Assembly: GCA_017547685.1 (NCBI GenBank)
Contig: JAFYPD010000001.1
Span: 1 to 32,246 of the forward strand
From: Peptococcaceae bacterium
GTDB taxonomy: Bacteria; Bacillota; Peptococcia; Peptococcales; Peptococcaceae
DNA length: 32,246 nt
Direction of reading: 5' to 3'
The notes under the pieces are model-generated. The model was not told the DNA's origin and searched no databases. It saw nothing but the letters and a program-made list of their open reading frames with translations. The translations under genes were made by a program, and so were the position numbers. Below, in pieces: positions 23,160 to 30,688 of this stretch; the stretch's first letter is position 1; the number at the start of each line of letters is the position of its first letter.

Positions 23160-25375
23160 AGTGTTTCATTCTCCTTTGTGTCGGATTCTGGCATTTGTGA
23201 CTGTTGAACAGATGGTGCGGTGCGCGGTGCAAATTCCATGCGGAAGTTGACGTACTGTTCGCCGGGTTCCATGTAAAAGACGGCATTGTACTGTTTTCCC
23301 GCCTTGGATGTCAAATCGTTGATCTGCATTTTTCCGGTGGAAAGTAATTCGGCTGCCAAATCAGCAGTCAAGGTAATACCGCGAGCCTGCAGATATTTGT
23401 TGTTTTTCCACAGACTGAAGTTGCATTTATGCTCCATGCGGAAGCCGTCACAGTAAAATGACTTGTCGCTCTCGATGACATTCTGTCCGCATTTGGGACA
23501 TTTGCCCACCACGCGGCGCAGGGTGCCTTTGCGGCTGACAGCCTGTACCTGCTCCATGGAGCTGTTTTCGGCAACCGTCTGCTGTACATACTGGCGGATT
23601 TCCTGCATGAACTGATCCGGATTGCCTTTGCCGTCACAGATTTCCTGTAATTGCAGCTCCCACTGGGCGGTCATCTCCACCTGACGGATGGATTCCGGCA
23701 CCAGTTGAATAAAAGTGATACCCTGCTGGGTCGGATACAGATTTTTCTTGCGCCGCTCCACATAGCCGACGGTGATTAGCTTTTCAATAATGCCGGCGCG
23801 GGTGGCCGGTGTGCCCAGGCCTTTGCCTTTCATGCTCTCTTTTAATGACTTGTCATCGATTTCCCGGCTGGCTTTTTCCATGGCCGTCAGCAGTGTTGCC
23901 TCGGTGTAGGGTTTCGGCGGTGTTGTTTTCTTTTCCAGAATGTCGATTTTATCCAGATGCACACGCTGGTGCAGAGCGATGCCGGTGAGAATCTGCTGGT
24001 CGTCTTCTTTGTCGTCGGCTTTGGATTCCTCCTGGGCATTGGCTGGCTTTGCCGACAACGTGCGCTCCACCAGTGTCCAGCCTTCCTCCGCAATGATACG
24101 GCCGGTAGCTTTGAAGATATCTTTCTGGTTGTCCAGTGTGATTTCCAGTTTTGTCTCATCGTAGATTTTTTTGCCGGATAAGGCCACAATCATGCGAATC
24201 ATAATCAGCTTCAGCACGTTGTTTTCCCGCTGGGTCAGCTTCTGCGGCTGATACTGATGAATGTTGTTTGTCACGATGATGGCATGATGGTCGCTGACCT
24301 TGGCATCGTTGATGATACGTTTATCCAGCGGCAGTTTTTTTGCTGCAATCTGCTGAATAAACGGCACGCTTTCCGGATAAACCGCAGCAATTTTTTTCAG
24401 CAGCTGCGGGATTAGCGGTTTCATATCGTTTGTCAGATAACGGCTGTCGGTACGCGGATAGGTGATAAGTTTATGTTTTTCGTACAGGCTTTGTGCAATA
24501 CTCAGTGTTTCCTGTGCAGTATAACCAAATCGGCGGTTGGCTTCGCGCTGCAGTTCTGTTAAATCAAATAACAGGGGACGGTCTTCGGTTTTGCGGCTGG
24601 TGTCCAGCTTTGTGACGGTGCCGTCCATACCGGTCAGTTCCTGCTGCAGTTTGAGCGCCTGTTCTTTCTGTTCTAAGCGGTTTATATTACCCCTATGCCA
24701 CAATGCCCGGATATTGCCAAAATGACCCTGTAACTGAAAATACGGCGCTGCCTGAAAGTTTTCGATGGCCTGCTGCCGTTCTACAATTAATGCCAGAGTC
24801 GGGGTTTGTACACGGCCTACCGTCAGTTTGGTACCGTAGCGGATGGTAAACAGGCGCGTGAAATTAATCCCAACCAGCCAGTCAGCCTCGCTGCGACAGC
24901 GTGCACTCTGATACAGCCGCTGATACTGGGCATTGTCTTTCAGTGCGGCAAAGCCGTCGCGGATGGCTTCATCGGTCATGGAGCTGATCCATAAACGGCG
25001 GATGGCACAGTTTTGCGGCGGCTTGGAGAGGCGCAGCACGTATTCAAAAATCAGCTGGCCTTCCCGCCCAGCATCGGTAGCGCAGATAATTTCCTCACTG
25101 CGGCCGATTAACTGCTGCACAATCTGAAACTGGCTTTTGGTGGATGCCACAATTTCATAGCGGAACTGTTCCGGCATAATCGGCAGCGTATCCATTTTCC
25201 AGCGGCGCAGGGCTTCATCATATTCTTCTGGATTGGCCAGCTGTACCAGATGCCCGATACACCAGGTAACCTGATAGCCGCTTCCTTCCAGATATCCGTT
25301 TTTCTTTTGCGTAGCACCCAGCACCGCGGCAATATCGCGGGCCACACTGGGTTTTTCTGCAATAACTAATTTCAT
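23156..25375 (-). CDS. topB: DNA topoisomerase III
   Basis: This type IA topoisomerase relaxes and decatenates DNA through a transient 5' phosphotyrosine. The 739-residue protein opens with the Toprim domain (KLVIAEKPSVARDIA, then ATDAGREGQLIFEY at about 99-112). SARCRSEADWLVGINFTR and VGRVQTPTLALIVER follow, and the catalytic Tyr306 sits in ITYPRTDSRYL. The C-terminus has one four-cysteine zinc-like module (CPKCG...FYCDG...HKC) and a topoisomerase C-terminal repeat (TGKMQINDLTSKAGKQYNAVFYMEP). The length and motifs fit the chromosomal Bacillus-type TopB. ATG 25375 follows GGAGAAGGA. It is the first gene of topB-queH and is divergent from dapF. Confidence 0.96.
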   Translation of the reverse strand: MKLVIAEKPSVARDIAAVLGATQKKNGYLEGSGYQVTWCIGHLVQLANPEEYDEALRRWKMDTLPIMPEQFRYEIVASTKSQFQIVQQLIGRSEEIICATDAGREGQLIFEYVLRLSKPPQNCAIRRLWISSMTDEAIRDGFAALKDNAQYQRLYQSARCRSEADWLVGINFTRLFTIRYGTKLTVGRVQTPTLALIVERQQAIENFQAAPYFQLQGHFGNIRALWHRGNINRLEQKEQALKLQQELTGMDGTVTKLDTSRKTEDRPLLFDLTELQREANRRFGYTAQETLSIAQSLYEKHKLITYPRTDSRYLTNDMKPLIPQLLKKIAAVYPESVPFIQQIAAKKLPLDKRIINDAKVSDHHAIIVTNNIHQYQPQKLTQRENNVLKLIMIRMIVALSGKKIYDETKLEITLDNQKDIFKATGRIIAEEGWTLVERTLSAKPANAQEESKADDKEDDQQILTGIALHQRVHLDKIDILEKKTTPPKPYTEATLLTAMEKASREIDDKSLKESMKGKGLGTPATRAGIIEKLITVGYVERRKKNLYPTQQGITFIQLVPESIRQVEMTAQWELQLQEICDGKGNPDQFMQEIRQYVQQTVAENSSMEQVQAVSRKGTLRRVVGKCPKCGQNVIESDKSFYCDGFRMEHKCNFSLWKNNKYLQARGITLTADLAAELLSTGKMQINDLTSKAGKQYNAVFYMEPGEQYVNFRMEFAPRTAPSVQQSQMPESDTKENETL

Positions 25376-25409
25376 AGGCGAGTCCTTCTCCCGTCATATT
25401 CTGAACGTT

Positions 25410-25418
25410 ATTGTATCA
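25410..25418 (-). promoter_or_regulatory. Extended -10 of the topB-queH promoter
   Basis: On the minus strand the sequence reads TGATACAAT (25418-25410), a TGn extended -10 with TACAAT, 35 bases before the topB start. No good -35 is visible. Confidence 0.45.
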
Positions 25419-25476
25419 CAAATTGGAGGATTGCCGCACGATTTTTTATAAATTTCTGTTGCTGTGCGCAAATTTA

Positions 25477-25485
25477 TGTTATACT
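25477..25485 (+). promoter_or_regulatory. Extended -10 of the dapF-zapA promoter
   Basis: TGTTATACT, a TGn extended -10 with TATACT at 25480-25485, lies 88 bases before dapF. The -35 position (TGTTGC) is weak, as expected of extended -10 promoters. Confidence 0.5.
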
Positions 25486-25573
25486 GAAACAGGTAATGGA
25501 ACCATCATTGCCGTATACAATGGAACAGAACACAATGTTTGGATAAACGAAATCAAAACAGGAGGGATTCTGA

Positions 25574-26437
25574 ATGAAATTTGCAAAAGTGCACGGGTTA
25601 GGCAATGACTTTGTGATTTTAAACTGCATGGACGAAGCATCTGCCATTCCGGAAAATCGTTATGCAGAGGCTGCAAAAGAATTATGCAATCGCAATTTCG
25701 GCATCGGGGCCGACGGCATTCTGCTGGTACTGCCATCGAACGAATGCGATATCCGGATGCGCATCATCAACAGCGACGGCAGTGAAGCGGAAATGTGCGG
25801 CAACGGCATTCGGTGCTTTGCCCGCTATGTATATGAACACGGGATTGTGGAAAAAGATGTGATGACCATTGAAACACTGGCCGGTGTGATGGTGCCTCAC
25901 ATTATGCTGGATAAACAGGGGCAGGTTACAGGCGTTGAAGTGGATATGAATGAACCGGTTCTGGAAAAGGCAGATATTCCAATGGTGGGCGAAGGAACAG
26001 CCATTGCGGAAACCATTCAGATTGAAGACAGAACCTTTGAAATCACCGCAGTCAGCATGGGCAATCCGCATTGTGTCATTTTTGTGGACGATGCGAAAAA
26101 CTTCCCGGTTGCATACTGGGGGCCGCGCATTGAGAAAAGCGAATATTTTCCGCGCAAAACCAATGTGGAATTCATCGAAGTCCTCAACGACCATGAAGTG
26201 ATTATGCGCGTGTGGGAACGGGGCGCTGCGGTGACATTGGCCTGCGGTACCGGCGCCTGTGCTGCTACAGTGGCATGCGTGCTGAACGGTAAAACCGGCC
26301 GCGATATTCTGCTGCATCTGGACGGCGGCGACCTGAACGTGCGCTGGGATGAAGAGACCAATCATCTGTTTATGACTGGTCCGGCAGTGGAAGTATTCCA
26401 GGGTGAGTATCCGCTGGAGGCAGAAAGTCATGAGTGA
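25574..26437 (+). CDS. dapF: Diaminopimelate epimerase
   Basis: DapF interconverts LL- and meso-diaminopimelate for lysine and peptidoglycan. The 287-residue protein begins MKFAKVHGLGNDFVI, the family N-terminus. It carries both catalytic cysteines: Cys75 in EMCGNGIRCFARY and Cys224 in TLACGTGACAA. VSMGNPHCVIF and the NVEFIEVL segment are also typical. AGGAGGG precedes the ATG by about seven bases. It overlaps zapA by eight bases. Meso-DAP synthesis fits with the alanine racemase and the carboxypeptidase elsewhere in the window. Confidence 0.97.
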   Translation: MKFAKVHGLGNDFVILNCMDEASAIPENRYAEAAKELCNRNFGIGADGILLVLPSNECDIRMRIINSDGSEAEMCGNGIRCFARYVYEHGIVEKDVMTIETLAGVMVPHIMLDKQGQVTGVEVDMNEPVLEKADIPMVGEGTAIAETIQIEDRTFEITAVSMGNPHCVIFVDDAKNFPVAYWGPRIEKSEYFPRKTNVEFIEVLNDHEVIMRVWERGAAVTLACGTGACAATVACVLNGKTGRDILLHLDGGDLNVRWDEETNHLFMTGPAVEVFQGEYPLEAESHE

Positions 26438-26684
26438 GCGCGAAAAGATAACCGTGGAAATGTACGGCCAGCGTTATACCCTGCGGGTGACACCGGAAGA
26501 AAAGGATAAAGTGCAGGCCATTGCCAGCCACGTTGACGAAATGATGCACAAGGTGGGCGATAACCAGAGCCGGCTGGATTACCGTGATGTAGCGGTGCTG
26601 GCAGCGATGAATATTGCAGAGGAGTATTTCAGGCTGCAGAACGAATACGAAGAAATTCTGACTATCGTCAATGAAGAACGGTAA
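26430..26684 (+). CDS. zapA: Cell division protein ZapA
   Basis: The 84-residue protein begins MSEREKITVEMYGQRYTLR, with the short beta-hairpin N-terminal domain of ZapA. It continues with a helical region containing VDEMMHKV, the conserved RLDYRDVAVLAAMNIAEEYF segment and a C-terminal coiled coil. ZapA promotes FtsZ bundling at the division site. ATG 26430 is chosen because GGAGG lies nine bases upstream and the family N-terminus begins there; an earlier in-frame ATG at 26403 lies inside dapF without a ribosome site. Coupled to dapF by an eight-base overlap. No terminator is obvious in the 113 bases after it. Confidence 0.9.
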   Translation: MSEREKITVEMYGQRYTLRVTPEEKDKVQAIASHVDEMMHKVGDNQSRLDYRDVAVLAAMNIAEEYFRLQNEYEEILTIVNEER

Positions 26685-26748
26685 AGAAACACATTGCATG
26701 CGATTAATTAATTTTGTATGATTGCCTATAGAGTTTCCTGGTGATTCG

Positions 26749-26757
26749 TGATATACT
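26749..26757 (+). promoter_or_regulatory. Extended -10 before the ligase-like gene
   Basis: TGATATACT at 26749-26757 gives TGn plus TATACT. The -35 region (TAGAGT) is poor. It lies 40 bases before the start at 26798. Confidence 0.5.
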
Positions 26758-26797
26758 ATCCCTATATGATTTTTTGTGAAATGGAGCGTTGTTGTAC

Positions 26798-28042
26798 ATG
26801 TTAAAAGAACGAATTGTTGAATGTCTGAAAAAAAATGAAGTCATTCATGAAGAATTCCAGATTGGTGTGAGCTTTGGTCATTTTCTGGTAAACCGGGAAG
26901 ACCTGAAAGCAGTTCCGTTCGGCGGTGAAAACGGGATTGAAAGCCTGCTGGAATATTTAACCCGCGGCGACTGGGAAGGGCTGTATGAAGGCGATGCGTT
27001 AATCGGTGCGTATAAAGATAACGCAACAGTACTGGTGCAGGCTGGCGGTCAGATTGAACTGCAGATTGCAAAAACAGGAAGTCTGAAAGTCATCGACAAA
27101 ACCTATCTGGACTTTTTACAGAGCCTGGGCAGCGAACTGGAAGCAAGAAACCAGCTGCTGTTATCCATCGGGTATCAGCCGGTAAGCAGCGTGGATGAAA
27201 TTGAAACCGTGCCAATGGCAAAAGCACAGCTGCTGGCAGAAGCTCTGAAAGACGATAAAGCTGCACTGCAGGCATTAAAAGGTGCTGCAAAAACAGTTGT
27301 GACACTGGACTATGCACACAGTGACGACCTGGAAAAGAAATATCGTGTGGCCCATATTCTGGCGCCGATATTTGCAGCACTGCTGGATAACATTCCAGTG
27401 GTAGATGGTGTGGAATATAATAAGTTCACAGCTGGTGTTGCAATGAACGAAGAAATGAAAACCGCACTGGCCAAAGTGGAAAACATCATGAGCGGTCACA
27501 GCTTCAAATATGCGCAGTATGCCAACATTGTGGCAAACGCGCCTGCCATTGCAGTAGAAGAGGGCGAAGCAATCGCAGCAACAGATAAAACAAACGAAGA
27601 AGCATACGATGATGTGACCATGTCTGATGATCAGGTTGCAGGTGTACTGGATATGATGATGCCGGAAATCAAGCTGACTGCCAATGGTATGGAACTGCAC
27701 TGTGTAGACGCATTGCCATATCCGCTGAACATGGCTTATGTTGCGATGGTAAAAGGATTGCTGTACAATGCAGATAACCTGAACGCACTGCACGAATTTG
27801 CAAACGGACTGAGCAAAGAACTGCAGGATAACCTGCGTTCCAGTATTATTGCAGATGGTATGGATGCCAAATTTAATGAAGGGACTGTACGTGAGGTAGC
27901 AAAAGACCTGTACTTCATGTCCACTCCTCCGCTGCCTGAAAATGAACAGCACTACACCCAGCCGCTGGATGCTATCATTTTCAAAAACATCTGCCCGAAA
28001 AACGTGACAAAACGTCAGATGGCAGCAATGCAGAATAAATAA
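26798..28042 (+). CDS. Glutamate-cysteine ligase (GCS2)-like protein, possibly catalytically altered
   Basis: The 414-residue protein follows the plan of the GCS2/EgtA type of ATP-dependent glutamate-cysteine ligases. It has an N-terminal strand (IGVSFGHFLVN), a GENGIESLLEYL helix, YEGDALIGAYKDNATVLVQ, then GGQIELQ at 83-89. VVTLDYAHSDDLEKKYRVAHILAPIFAALLDNIPVVDG follows in separate shorter blocks, and ALPYPLNMAYVAMVKGLLY near residue 310. In family members I recall, the first strand reads G-[IV]-E-x-E-x-F with two metal-binding Glu; here Ser25 and Gly27 stand in those places. ATG 26798 is chosen, with GGAG 11 bases upstream; TTG 26789 and 26792 are alternatives. It is a single gene with a weak terminator. 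The family assignment is from memory and moderate. Confidence 0.65.
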   Translation: MLKERIVECLKKNEVIHEEFQIGVSFGHFLVNREDLKAVPFGGENGIESLLEYLTRGDWEGLYEGDALIGAYKDNATVLVQAGGQIELQIAKTGSLKVIDKTYLDFLQSLGSELEARNQLLLSIGYQPVSSVDEIETVPMAKAQLLAEALKDDKAALQALKGAAKTVVTLDYAHSDDLEKKYRVAHILAPIFAALLDNIPVVDGVEYNKFTAGVAMNEEMKTALAKVENIMSGHSFKYAQYANIVANAPAIAVEEGEAIAATDKTNEEAYDDVTMSDDQVAGVLDMMMPEIKLTANGMELHCVDALPYPLNMAYVAMVKGLLYNADNLNALHEFANGLSKELQDNLRSSIIADGMDAKFNEGTVREVAKDLYFMSTPPLPENEQHYTQPLDAIIFKNICPKNVTKRQMAAMQNK

Positions 28043-28057
28043 TTGCAAAACGTTATC

Positions 28058-28097
28058 ACAGCGCCTGTCGATGAGAAAGGCGCTGTTCTTACATATT
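28058..28097 (+). terminator. Hairpin terminator after the ligase-like gene
   Basis: ACAGCGCCT (28058-28066) pairs with AGGCGCTGT (28078-28086); a broken T-rich tail follows, so strength is uncertain. Confidence 0.6.
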
Positions 28098-28144
28098 TTT
28101 CAGCAGAAAATGGTTAGAAACAGCAGATAAACCGGGTATGTATC

Positions 28145-28173
28145 TTGTGAAACAGCTTGCAACATAATATTAT
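28145..28173 (+). promoter_or_regulatory. Promoter of the DUF454 gene
   Basis: TTGTGA (28145-28150), a 17-bp spacer and TATTAT (28168-28173). GGAC and GTCC flank the transcript start region (28176-28190). Confidence 0.65.
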
Positions 28174-28220
28174 ACGGACGTACAATGTCCAGATGGAACA
28201 CATAGAGAAAGAGGATTGCA

Positions 28221-28640
28221 ATGAAAAAGAAATGGACACCGAAAAAAATATTCTGGCTTGTAGTGGCCTGTGTCTTTTTTGCCATGGGTACTCTGGGCAC
28301 GGTTCTGCCGGTGCTGCCGACGGTGCCGTGTTATCTGGTAACGGCCTTTGGGTTTGCGCAGAGTTCTGACCGTCTGCATGCCTGGTTTGAGAAGAGCGAA
28401 CTCTATAAAAAACATCTGGCGCCTTACCTGGAAGCCGGCGGCCTGCCCATAAAAGGCAAAGCGTCTATTATTGCACTGGTAACCGTGCAGGTTGGTATTC
28501 CGGCTTTTATTTTCCGGTATAACACCACCGTGCTGCTGATTATTGGCGCTATTTACGTTGCTTTCCTGTTCTGTATGCTGGTGATTGTAAAAACTGTGCC
28601 GCCTAAGGAAAAACTGGTGGAGCAATATAGTAGAGCGTAA
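28221..28640 (+). CDS. DUF454 (YbaN-like) inner membrane protein
   Basis: The 139-residue protein has a basic N-terminus and a hydrophobic segment (about 10-32) carrying GTLGTVLPVLPTVPCYL, the defining DUF454 string. FAQSSDRLHAWFEKSELYKKHLAPY follows in two conserved blocks. Two more membrane segments lie at about 80-95 and 104-125. Family members such as YbaN are inner membrane proteins of unknown function. AGAGGA lies about six bases before ATG 28221. It has its own promoter and terminator. Confidence 0.92.
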   Translation: MKKKWTPKKIFWLVVACVFFAMGTLGTVLPVLPTVPCYLVTAFGFAQSSDRLHAWFEKSELYKKHLAPYLEAGGLPIKGKASIIALVTVQVGIPAFIFRYNTTVLLIIGAIYVAFLFCMLVIVKTVPPKEKLVEQYSRA

Positions 28641-28670
28641 ATGATATAATACTTGAATAAGATTGTTCAT

Positions 28671-28705
28671 CTCCTGCCGGGATCATTCTCAGCAGGAGCT
28701 TTTTG
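28671..28705 (+). terminator. Terminator after the DUF454 gene
   Basis: CTCCTGC (28671-28677) pairs with GCAGGAG (28692-28698), followed by CTTTTTG. Confidence 0.85.
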
Positions 28706-28733
28706 TATAGAGCAGGATAATTATTAAATTTTT

Positions 28734-28766
28734 TGTCAGGTTTTTGTACGATTGATGGATATAGAG
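28734..28766 (+). promoter_or_regulatory. Alternative-sigma promoter, copy 1 (sigma gene)
   Basis: TGTCAGGTTTT (28734-28744), exactly 12 bases, then GGATATAGAG (28757-28766). The same two blocks with the same spacing precede the exported-protein gene at 30163, and TAGAA follows two bases later in both. It is not a sigma-A promoter. It is best read as the autoregulatory promoter of the sigma factor just downstream. Confidence 0.8.
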
Positions 28767-28794
28767 TATAGAAAGTTTTTTCGAGGTGATGCCA

Positions 28795-29322
28795 TTGAAC
28801 ATATTAGCGCTATGTCTGGCCATGATAGAGGATGAAGCACAGCAGCATAAATTTGAGCAGCTGTATCATCGATATCGTGGCCTGATGCACCATTGTGCAG
28901 AAGCTCTTCTGCATGATTCCCATCTGGCAGAAGATGCCGTGAATATTGCATTTATGCAGATTGCAGGAAATATAGATTGTGTAGATGCTGTGGATTCAAA
29001 CAGAACAAAACGGTTAATGGTAACTGCCGTGGAAAGAAAGGCAATGACCTTATATGCACGGCAGAATCGGGAATATCAGCGAACCGTAACCATGGAAGAG
29101 GTGGAAGATATGACAGTTGAATACGATAATCGGGAACTGGAACTGCTGGAAGAAGCCATTTTGAAATTGCCGTTAGAATACCAGCAGGTGATTTTGCTGA
29201 AGTATTCTCAGGAATACAGCAGTAAAGAAATCGCCGCCATTTTAGATTATTCTGTTTCTAAAGTAGATCAGATGTTAAGTCGTGGCCGCCGTCAGCTTCG
29301 CAATCTGTTAAAGGAGGCCTGA
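28795..29322 (+). CDS. Alternative RNA polymerase sigma factor (sigma-70/ECF-like)
   Basis: The 175-residue protein has a sigma region 2 at about 15-75 (FEQLYHRYRGLM, HDSHLAEDAVNIAFMQIAGNI). A short linker leads to region 4 at about 115-170 (LPLEYQQVILLKYSQEYSSKEIAAILDYSVSKVDQMLSRGRRQL), the -35-binding helix-turn-helix. There is no region 1 or 3, as in ECF factors. I choose TTG 28795 because the near-perfect GAGGTGAT ribosome site (28783-28790) ends four bases before it, and homologues start with a similar LALCLAMIEDE; GTG 28786 and ATG 28789 lie inside that site. The DUF4367 gene follows four bases after the stop. The shared upstream promoter motif suggests the factor drives its own gene and the gene at 30163. 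Confidence 0.88.
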   Translation: MNILALCLAMIEDEAQQHKFEQLYHRYRGLMHHCAEALLHDSHLAEDAVNIAFMQIAGNIDCVDAVDSNRTKRLMVTAVERKAMTLYARQNREYQRTVTMEEVEDMTVEYDNRELELLEEAILKLPLEYQQVILLKYSQEYSSKEIAAILDYSVSKVDQMLSRGRRQLRNLLKEA

Positions 29323-29325
29323 ACA

Positions 29326-30027
29326 GTGAAGTTTACGGAAGAACAGTTACGCCTTGCCGCAAAACGAGTGGATGAAAGATTACTGGCAGGGCTGCCTGAC
29401 GAAACGGAATGTACAAATTATGAATTTTCAGATTCATTTGAGCAGAAAATGAATACACTGATTGAGCAGGTAAAAAATAATCAGATTTCACCTGTGAAAG
29501 TTGCAATGGGATGGCAGTATTATACCCGTAATGGCCTTGTAGCGATACTGTTATGTTTTATGCTGACTTGTATTACCATGCCGGAGGCCGTTCTGGCAGG
29601 CTATCAGAAACTGGTGGAAGTTATCGAAACCGTGGTAACGGAGTATACCGAATATCGGTATCATTCTAAGGAAGCAGCCGGTGCAGAATTTGTTCCAGTG
29701 ACATTTGGATGGTTACCGGAAGGGATGGAGGAAGCAGAGACGCGATTGAGAGAGACGAGTCTATATGTTTCCTGTAAGAGTCAGAATAATTATTTTAAAC
29801 TGACACAGAGAATGATTACAGAGAATAAAGATATAACATATATTGTGGATACAGAAGATGCTGAAGTAGAAACAAGGTATATAGGAACTGAATCTGTTGA
29901 ACTGATTTTTGAAGATGGAGCATATAATTTCGTCTGGCTCCATGAAACATTTCATTTAAAAGGACAAAGCAATTTGTCATCTGATGAAATAATGGAAATA
30001 TTGAAAAATTTAAAATTTACAGAATAA
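29326..30027 (+). CDS. DUF4367 membrane protein, probable anti-sigma factor
   Basis: The 233-residue protein has a cytoplasmic N-terminus of about 68 residues (TEEQLRLAAKRVDERLL, FEQKMNTLIEQVKN). One membrane segment follows at about 70-91 (GLVAILLCFMLTCITMPEAVL), then an extracytoplasmic DUF4367 domain beginning FVPVTFGWLPEGM and ending SSDEIMEILKNL. This topology, and the position directly behind a sigma gene, fit a membrane anti-sigma factor that releases the sigma on an envelope signal. That role is inferred from context and not from a recognised anti-sigma motif. The start is GTG 29326 with AAGGAGG eight bases upstream. A terminator follows at 30049. Confidence 0.85.
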   Translation: MKFTEEQLRLAAKRVDERLLAGLPDETECTNYEFSDSFEQKMNTLIEQVKNNQISPVKVAMGWQYYTRNGLVAILLCFMLTCITMPEAVLAGYQKLVEVIETVVTEYTEYRYHSKEAAGAEFVPVTFGWLPEGMEEAETRLRETSLYVSCKSQNNYFKLTQRMITENKDITYIVDTEDAEVETRYIGTESVELIFEDGAYNFVWLHETFHLKGQSNLSSDEIMEILKNLKFTE

Positions 30028-30048
30028 AGTATACCGGCATTGGTGATG

Positions 30049-30072
30049 AAAATCGCTAGTGTCGATTTTTTT
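30049..30072 (+). terminator. Terminator after the anti-sigma-like gene
   Basis: AAAATCG (30049-30055) pairs with CGATTTT (30063-30069) across a seven-base loop; the T run extends to 30072. Confidence 0.75.
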
Positions 30073-30100
30073 GAAAAAATTTAAAAGTTTTTTGATATTG

Positions 30101-30133
30101 TGTCAGGTTTTCTTCTTTCTGCTGGATATAGAG
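30101..30133 (+). promoter_or_regulatory. Alternative-sigma promoter, copy 2 (exported-protein gene)
   Basis: TGTCAGGTTTT (30101-30111), exactly 12 bases, then GGATATAGAG (30124-30133), followed two bases later by TAGAA. It is identical in blocks and spacing to the promoter before the sigma gene (28734-28766), while the spacers differ. It lies 29 bases before ATG 30163. Confidence 0.8.
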
Positions 30134-30162
30134 AGTAGAAGGGTGGAAAGGAGGTGAAAACA

Positions 30163-30612
30163 ATGGACAAAAAATTTCAAAAAGCAGTTGCTACAGTTTG
30201 CATGGGAGCTGCGGTGCTAACGTTAACACCGGCAGTTTCTATGGCAGAAACTGCCTCTCTTTCTGTTAATCATCAGCAGGAAAATGTGATTGTTCCATAT
30301 ATGCTGTACATTGATGATATTGTATGCGGACTGGATATCAATGAAACCAATGCTACAGTTGATTGCAGTGTATGGGGACAAGAGGGTGTTGCGACAAAAA
30401 CAAAAATTATCGTAGAGCTGCAGTTGAAAAGTGGCAGCAGCTGGCTGCCGGTAAAAATCTGGACAGTAACAGAAAATGGTAGTGAAGCAGAAGTATATGA
30501 TTCTTACTCTGTTAAATCCGGTAATACTTACCGTGTAAAAACCACAGGAACCGTATGGGTAGGCAGCCAGTCTGAAACTCAGTATGCGTATAGCGCAGAG
30601 AAAACTGTATAA
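30163..30612 (+). CDS. Small exported beta-rich protein (DUF6147-like)
   Basis: The 149-residue protein has a Sec signal peptide of about 29 residues (basic MDKKFQK, hydrophobic core AVATVCMGAAVLTL, small residues SMAE). The mature part of about 120 residues has alternating strand patterns (TKTKIIVELQLKSGSSWLP, WTVTENGSEAEVY, GNTYRVKTTGTVWVG). This resembles Clostridial DUF6147-type secreted beta-sandwich proteins, from memory. The GTG at 30154 lies inside the AAAGGAGGTG ribosome site, so ATG 30163 is the start. It is preceded by the same unusual promoter as the sigma gene, making it the likely output of that module. Role unknown. Confidence 0.78.
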   Translation: MDKKFQKAVATVCMGAAVLTLTPAVSMAETASLSVNHQQENVIVPYMLYIDDIVCGLDINETNATVDCSVWGQEGVATKTKIIVELQLKSGSSWLPVKIWTVTENGSEAEVYDSYSVKSGNTYRVKTTGTVWVGSQSETQYAYSAEKTV

Positions 30613-30621
30613 CAAACAGTG

Positions 30622-30658
30622 TAACATCACTGCTATCTGCAGGATGGCAGTGATGTTA
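30622..30658 (+). other. Stem-loop between the two exported-protein genes
   Basis: TAACATCACTGC (30622-30633) and GCAGTGATGTTA (30647-30658) form a perfect 12-bp stem with a 13-base loop. No T run follows on either strand, so it is more likely an mRNA stability or processing element that lets the downstream gene be expressed at another level. Confidence 0.6.
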
Positions 30659-30688
30659 TAAATTAATTAAAAAACGAAAGGTCGATGA

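Noticed and set aside
25682..26431. 249-codon minus-strand open frame opposite dapF
   Set aside because: Shadow of dapF, which has both catalytic cysteines and a proper start.
27275..28048. 257-codon minus-strand open frame opposite the ligase-like gene
   Set aside because: Antisense shadow with Cys/His/Phe-rich composition and no ribosome site.
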